Source of the DNA: a virus | DNA: 43,301 bases | Reading direction: 5' to 3' (one strand) | IMG/VR virus record: IMGVR_UViG_3300049830_000049 | Location: 1 to 43,301 of that record | In this document: positions 40,264 through 43,301 of the stretch, in pieces | Numbering within the stretch: position 1 is the first letter of the stretch | How the letters are laid out: the number at the start of each line of letters is the position of its first letter | Translations under genes and position numbers: made by a program | The notes under the pieces: model-generated | The model's database searches: none | The model's input: only the letters and a program-made list of their open reading frames with translations | Told to the model about the DNA's origin: nothing

Positions 40264-41820
40264 CTAGAAACAGCTTGTTTCTTCTGCAGATCGAATCCTA
40301 ATCCTGGCTCCTTCTTGCTCGCCAATTGTAGTTTGACCCACAATCAGATGCCCGTACATTTCAATTACTTTTGGAGCATAAGTGAGACAATCTAGAATAC
40401 CGTCAGTGTTGTCTCGTTTGAGCGGATTAAAGCTGCTGATCTGTAAATTGACTTGTACTTGCTGGGTCGGGTGTACAAGTATTTCGCCAGCAAGTAGTTG
40501 TTTGAACATAGCTAGAATCCGAGAGTTTTTGGAATATGTGCCGGAGTAAACTTCTACAGCTTCAATTCCAATAATTCCCATCTGGGCACAAATAAACTGG
40601 AACCAATAGTTTAGGGTGTATTGGTAAGCATTTGATTCAATCGCAACTACTCGGCAGTTATAAGCTAACGCGATTTTAAGGGCTTCGTGAATTGTGTCAC
40701 CGGGGGATAGTCTTCCTTCTTTAATTTTTTTACAGACAGGAATTGTATCATGGACTTCAAAATACATAATTGTCACTGCATCAGCATTTGCTTTATCTGT
40801 TGCAGGATCGATGATGATGAAATTGCCTTGGTGGATTTCATCGTCTGGGATTGAATAGCGAGGCAGCTTAGATAAGTCTACGAGGTTGTTTACGCTAGCG
40901 TTTTCGTCGTTGAGAACTTCTGCAAAGAAAACTTCTGGCCGCCCCATTGCCATATCATTTTCGTATTCTCGTAATAGCTGGTGCAATGGTTGCAGATCTT
41001 CCCAAAGTGAGCGGGCTTCTCCAGTTTGCAGATCGGTTACAATGCCACCTGCAATAAACTTCATCCAGGTTGGGTTAGATTTCAGCTTGCGGAGAAGAGA
41101 ATGCTTGGTGGGATACATATTAGCAATGAAAATGAAGAGACACCCATGAGGTGACTTAGCTTTCATTGCAGTACCGACCATCCAAGTTTCGAGATTCTTG
41201 CTAACTACTTCAGAGTCTGCATCTTCTCGCGTCTGAATGTCATCAAAAATCATTACATCTGGGCGCTCGTTTTCTAATGTAATGCCTCGAATATCTGATT
41301 GTGCGCCAGCTCCCATAATAATTATGTTGCGGCCACGAAAACCAAATCTTTTCAGATCTTGCCTATCGGTTTCGGCTCCAATCTTCCAGTCACCAAACAC
41401 TTTTAGAACATTACGCTCCGAAAGCATCGACATAATATCAGTTATGATATTGTTTGCTTTGGTCTGAGTACCACAGATTATGAGGATGAAACGCTTTTTG
41501 GTGAAGAATACACAATAGATGACAAAAAGTTTGATCACCATGGTTTTTCCGAACCCGCGCGGCAAGCCAATTGCGAGTTGAGAAAAATCACGGATGCGAT
41601 GAATGTAGGAAACTAGCCAAGCCCAGATGGACTTGAAGACAATTGGAAAAAGATACTTGAAAACTGTAGGCATAACTAAGGCAGCCAAGAAATCTAATGA
41701 CTCTTTGGCTGCTTGTTCTACCTGAGATGCATCAAATGCGCCATCAGTTATTGTGTCTGGGGGGTCTAAAGCAGGTTCTGGACCAAAACCTAAACGCTCA
41801 GTGAGAGATTGCTGGCTCAT
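40264..41820 (-). CDS. terL: Terminase large subunit (ATPase and nuclease)
   Basis: A 518-aa packaging motor. Walker A GLPRGFGKT (85-93), Walker B V-M-I-F-D-D (D193, D194), and RNase H-type nuclease acids D338 (I-I-I-D-P), E395 (V-A-I-E-S) and D473/D477 (T-D-G-I-L-D) are all present. The enzyme cuts and pumps DNA into the prohead. It lacks a clear ribosome site and overlaps the previous gene by four bases, so translation is coupled. Length is normal for the family. Confidence 0.95.
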   Translation of the reverse strand: MSQQSLTERLGFGPEPALDPPDTITDGAFDASQVEQAAKESLDFLAALVMPTVFKYLFPIVFKSIWAWLVSYIHRIRDFSQLAIGLPRGFGKTMVIKLFVIYCVFFTKKRFILIICGTQTKANNIITDIMSMLSERNVLKVFGDWKIGAETDRQDLKRFGFRGRNIIIMGAGAQSDIRGITLENERPDVMIFDDIQTREDADSEVVSKNLETWMVGTAMKAKSPHGCLFIFIANMYPTKHSLLRKLKSNPTWMKFIAGGIVTDLQTGEARSLWEDLQPLHQLLREYENDMAMGRPEVFFAEVLNDENASVNNLVDLSKLPRYSIPDDEIHQGNFIIIDPATDKANADAVTIMYFEVHDTIPVCKKIKEGRLSPGDTIHEALKIALAYNCRVVAIESNAYQYTLNYWFQFICAQMGIIGIEAVEVYSGTYSKNSRILAMFKQLLAGEILVHPTQQVQVNLQISSFNPLKRDNTDGILDCLTYAPKVIEMYGHLIVGQTTIGEQEGARIRIRSAEETSCF

Positions 41821-42014
41821 TTTAGTTGGTTACGAGAAAGCTGCAGTTGAATTGCGAGCAAATGTTTGTGAGCTGCAAATTTGTTAGCTGCTTCAAGTTT
41901 TGGGCAGCCGAAAAGGATTTGCAGACGAGACACAATCTCTACCTCGTGCACAATCTTTTGTACTTCTGCAAGTTCAGCCGGGCTGGGAGGATGCGACATT
42001 TGGTTGACTTTCAT
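41817..42014 (-). CDS. Small protein between terminase subunits
   Basis: A 65-aa protein overlapping both terminase genes (41 bases with the small-subunit gene, 4 with the large). The start may be ATG 42014 or ATG 41999; neither has a clear ribosome site. It contains a helix (E-V-Q-K-I-V-H-E-V) and a basic C-terminus. It may regulate or couple the two terminase subunits. Function unknown. Confidence 0.6.
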   Translation of the reverse strand: MKVNQMSHPPSPAELAEVQKIVHEVEIVSRLQILFGCPKLEAANKFAAHKHLLAIQLQLSRNQLK

Positions 42015-42540
42015 AGGTTAATGACTTTGCGGAGCGAGCGGCACCTAAAAGCTTGTCCATATTTGCGGACTGTACAGTAATTAGGTCTTGGCCGCCAGCA
42101 TTTACAACTTGATTATGGATATTCATTGTGAGATTATTTGTTTGTGTGAACTGTTGGAGAGCTACAGAAGGCATAACTAATTGGACAATCTGTTGTTTCT
42201 GGATTGTGGAATCTGGCGCGGCTGCTCCTCTACGCTTTGCTCCATTAATTACTTGCAGGGCTCGTAAGATTTTTAGAGGATCAAACATCATTGGAAGCAC
42301 ATTCTCAAGCTTCTCTAATAATTTATCTTCTAGCTTATCATAAGCGAGATCGCGAGTATTGTGAGCTGCAAGAGATTGGAAGCGACGTTCAGTTACAGCT
42401 AGCGCAAAGTCTTCTCGGGCTAGAAGTTGACTGATTGCGGATGTTGTGACTCCTAGCGCAGATGCGACCATCTCAGGACCAATACCTTGTCCGAGAAGTT
42501 CTAGTGCGCGAGATTCTGTGGATGTGGGGCCGGTGCTCAT
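41974..42540 (-). CDS. terS: Terminase small subunit (DNA-recognition)
   Basis: A 188-aa protein. ATG 42540 is chosen because GGAG lies 8 bases upstream; an earlier TTG reading would begin inside that site. Residues 8-40 form a helix-turn-helix (M-V-A-S-A-L-G-V-T-T-S-A-I-S), which binds the packaging site. A helical oligomerisation region follows. Located before the large subunit, as is usual. No strong database-independent proof beyond pattern and order. Confidence 0.75.
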   Translation of the reverse strand: MSTGPTSTESRALELLGQGIGPEMVASALGVTTSAISQLLAREDFALAVTERRFQSLAAHNTRDLAYDKLEDKLLEKLENVLPMMFDPLKILRALQVINGAKRRGAAAPDSTIQKQQIVQLVMPSVALQQFTQTNNLTMNIHNQVVNAGGQDLITVQSANMDKLLGAARSAKSLTYESQPNVASSQPG

Positions 42541-42571
42541 AATTTTCTCCAAAATTTTTTCGACTGAGGTT

Positions 42572-42599
42572 AGTATAAACCAAGACTATAATGTTTCAA
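42572..42599 (-). promoter_or_regulatory. Late promoter for the structural operon
   Basis: Read on the - strand: TTGAAA, 16 bases, TATACT. Five of six bases fit at -35 and -10 respectively, and it lies about 30 bases upstream of the terminase small-subunit start. One GGTTAGTAWA repeat (42568) overlaps the -10 and another (42604) borders the -35, so a regulator binding these would control it. Confidence 0.6.
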
Positions 42600-42790
42600 T
42601 TGGGGTTAGTAAACTAGAGCTATTTGCAGGCGTAGCTAGGTTAGTAAAATTGGTGTGAAAGTTGTTTTGGTAGAGGCAGTTGAAAAAGTTTAGAAAAATG
42701 GATGAGTCTGTATAGGACAAAGCTGCCATCAAACCCCAAAAAAGCCTTCACCCCCTCCCAGATTTTTACTGGTTAGTAAACACTAACATT

Positions 42791-42816
42791 GAATGCGAAT
42801 GAGAATGATTCGCAGT
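42791..42816. repeat. Tandem GAATG hexamers plus inverted repeat
   Basis: GAATGC, GAATGA and GAATGA follow each other at 42791-42808, and TGCGAAT pairs with ATTCGCA across them. The nested direct and inverted symmetry suggests a protein-binding or iteron-like site. Confidence 0.5.
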
Positions 42817-42974
42817 GAGGTTTGGGACAGCAGAGAGTTTGTTACATTTGGTTGCAACTATAGGGTTTGTACTGATTGGATACAGGTTTGGGGGGACTAG
42901 ACTATCGATGTTGGTTCGGAGTTTTGAACTGACTTTAGTTAAAACTAACTCACACATACACGCAAGGATTCAAT

Positions 42975-43118
42975 ATGTCAGGCAATCAAACCATTCGTTT
43001 CTCTGATTTGTTCGCTGATACTGTCCAAACTCATGGCACAATTTGGGCTTGGAATTACTATTCAAAGCGCGGCATGAGCCAAATTGAGTTTCGTATCTGG
43101 CGCAAAGCTATGATTTGA
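42975..43118 (+). CDS. First gene of the early operon, 47-aa protein
   Basis: A 47-aa protein (too short for many gene finders) with ribosome site CAAGGATTCAAT. It is rich in aromatic and basic residues (I-W-A-W-N-Y-Y-S-K-R-G). The end, R-I-W-R-K-A-M-I, is basic and may bind nucleic acid. It precedes the paralog gene with a 5' hairpin between them, and if the map is circular it is the first early gene. Function unknown; a small DNA- or RNA-binding regulator is a guess. Confidence 0.6.
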   Translation: MSGNQTIRFSDLFADTVQTHGTIWAWNYYSKRGMSQIEFRIWRKAMI

Positions 43119-43124
43119 GATTGT

Positions 43125-43157
43125 CCTAATATGGCCTAAACTAATGGGTCATATTGG
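43125..43157 (+). promoter_or_regulatory. Leader hairpin before the repeat
   Basis: AATATG (43128-43133) pairs with CATATT (43150-43155), and CC with GG around a bulged T. No T-run follows, so an mRNA processing or stability element is more likely than a terminator. Confidence 0.35.
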
Positions 43158-43301
43158 ATGCAATCACGAATTGTCGTGACCATCAAACTAGATTCTATAG
43201 GTACCTCAAATGTCGAATGTTTCTACTTCCCACAATGTCAATCCGTTTGTTGCTGGCAAGTCGGCTGCGCTGACTGGTCAACGGTTGGCTCGGGTTATTT
43301 A
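43158..43301. repeat. Terminal direct repeat, right copy
   Basis: Same 144 bases as positions 1-144 with two silent differences at 43224 and 43227. It restarts the gene of position 53. Confidence 0.9.
43210..43301 (+). CDS. Partial start of the 53-718 gene (repeat copy)
   Basis: The first 30 codons of the 221-aa early protein, cut off by the window end. Ser5 and Thr6 codons differ silently from the left copy (TCT and ACT here). It is either the same gene met again on a circular map or, less likely, a second, near-identical gene. Confidence 0.8.
   Translation, partial: MSNVSTSHNVNPFVAGKSAALTGQRLARVI

Larger units (their letters stand above)
42541..42974. other. Divergent control region, repeat-rich
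   Basis: This is 434 bases between the late - strand operon and the early + strand genes. It has four direct repeats GGTTAGTAWA (42568, 42604, 42639, 42771), three hexamer units of the type GAATGM (42791-42808), the inverted repeats TGCGAAT/ATTCGCA (42796-42816) and TTAGTT-AA-AACTAA (42935-42948), and a promoter for the late genes. No clear + strand promoter box is visible. It may be a switch, an origin or a packaging site. Confidence 0.6.

Noticed and set aside
42541-42552. Upstream TTG extension of the terminase small subunit
   Set aside because: It begins within the GGAG ribosome site for ATG 42540.
42815-43006. 63-aa + strand open frame
   Set aside because: Runs through repeats and the leader of the 42975 gene; no ribosome site.
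1-43301. Integrase, excisionase, repressor or CRISPR array
   Set aside because: None of the reading frames shows tyrosine or serine recombinase motifs, and no array of evenly spaced repeats is present.
1-43301. Phage RNA polymerase of T7 type
   Set aside because: No reading frame of about 800 aa besides the DNA polymerase has suitable motifs; the - strand giant is not polymerase-like.

Overview
The window looks like one nearly complete genome unit of a double-stranded DNA tailed bacteriophage, about 43.16 kb of unique sequence. The first 144 bases recur at the right end (43158-43301) with two mismatches, so the molecule is circular or circularly permuted as assembled, or it has a short terminal repeat. 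I see no integrase, excisionase, recognisable repressor, tail tube, sheath or tape-measure gene. Large internal-virion-type proteins, a portal, an adaptor and spike proteins suggest a lytic, short-tailed (podovirus-like) phage. No phage RNA polymerase is visible, and sigma70-like promoters can be seen, so host RNA polymerase is probably used throughout. The host is probably a Gram-negative bacterium (single-domain M15 endolysin, AAGGAG-type ribosome sites), but I cannot name it.

Layout. Two arms converge on a bidirectional terminator at 18287-18323 and diverge from a control region at 42541-42974. The + strand arm (42975, round the join, to 18265) carries early and replication genes. These are a 221-aa protein with a distant 210-aa paralog, many small unknown proteins, an SF1 RecD/Dda-like helicase, a Cas4/RecB-like nuclease, a Sak4-like RecA-fold ATPase, a dNMP kinase, a probable ssDNA-binding protein, tRNA-Leu(UAA), a family A DNA polymerase with proofreading domain, a DUF3987-like ATPase and a MazG-like pyrophosphohydrolase. 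The - strand arm (42540 down to 18345) carries terminase small and large subunits, a zinc metallopeptidase, an M15 endolysin, portal, scaffold, decoration and major capsid proteins, connectors, a tailspike with an S74 chaperone, tail proteins, a holin candidate, internal virion proteins and an SGNH esterase.

How it works together (inference). The nuclease, Sak4 ATPase and SSB candidate form a recombination cassette beside the polymerase and helicases. The kinase and MazG protein adjust the nucleotide pool. The late operon starts from a promoter just upstream of the terminase genes and packages, builds and releases the particle.

Most unusual are the non-coding parts. Four strong, nested RNA-foldable elements lie at 7087-7176, 7195-7242, 7585-7685 and 12921-12971; the first three surround a tiny 91-aa gene. 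Two long control regions (719-1204 and 42541-42974) are full of inverted repeats and GTTAG/CTAAC-containing motifs. The DNA polymerase has histidine at the position equivalent to E. coli Pol I residue 762, where Phe, Tyr or Leu is usual. No CRISPR array, insertion sequence or integrase was found.
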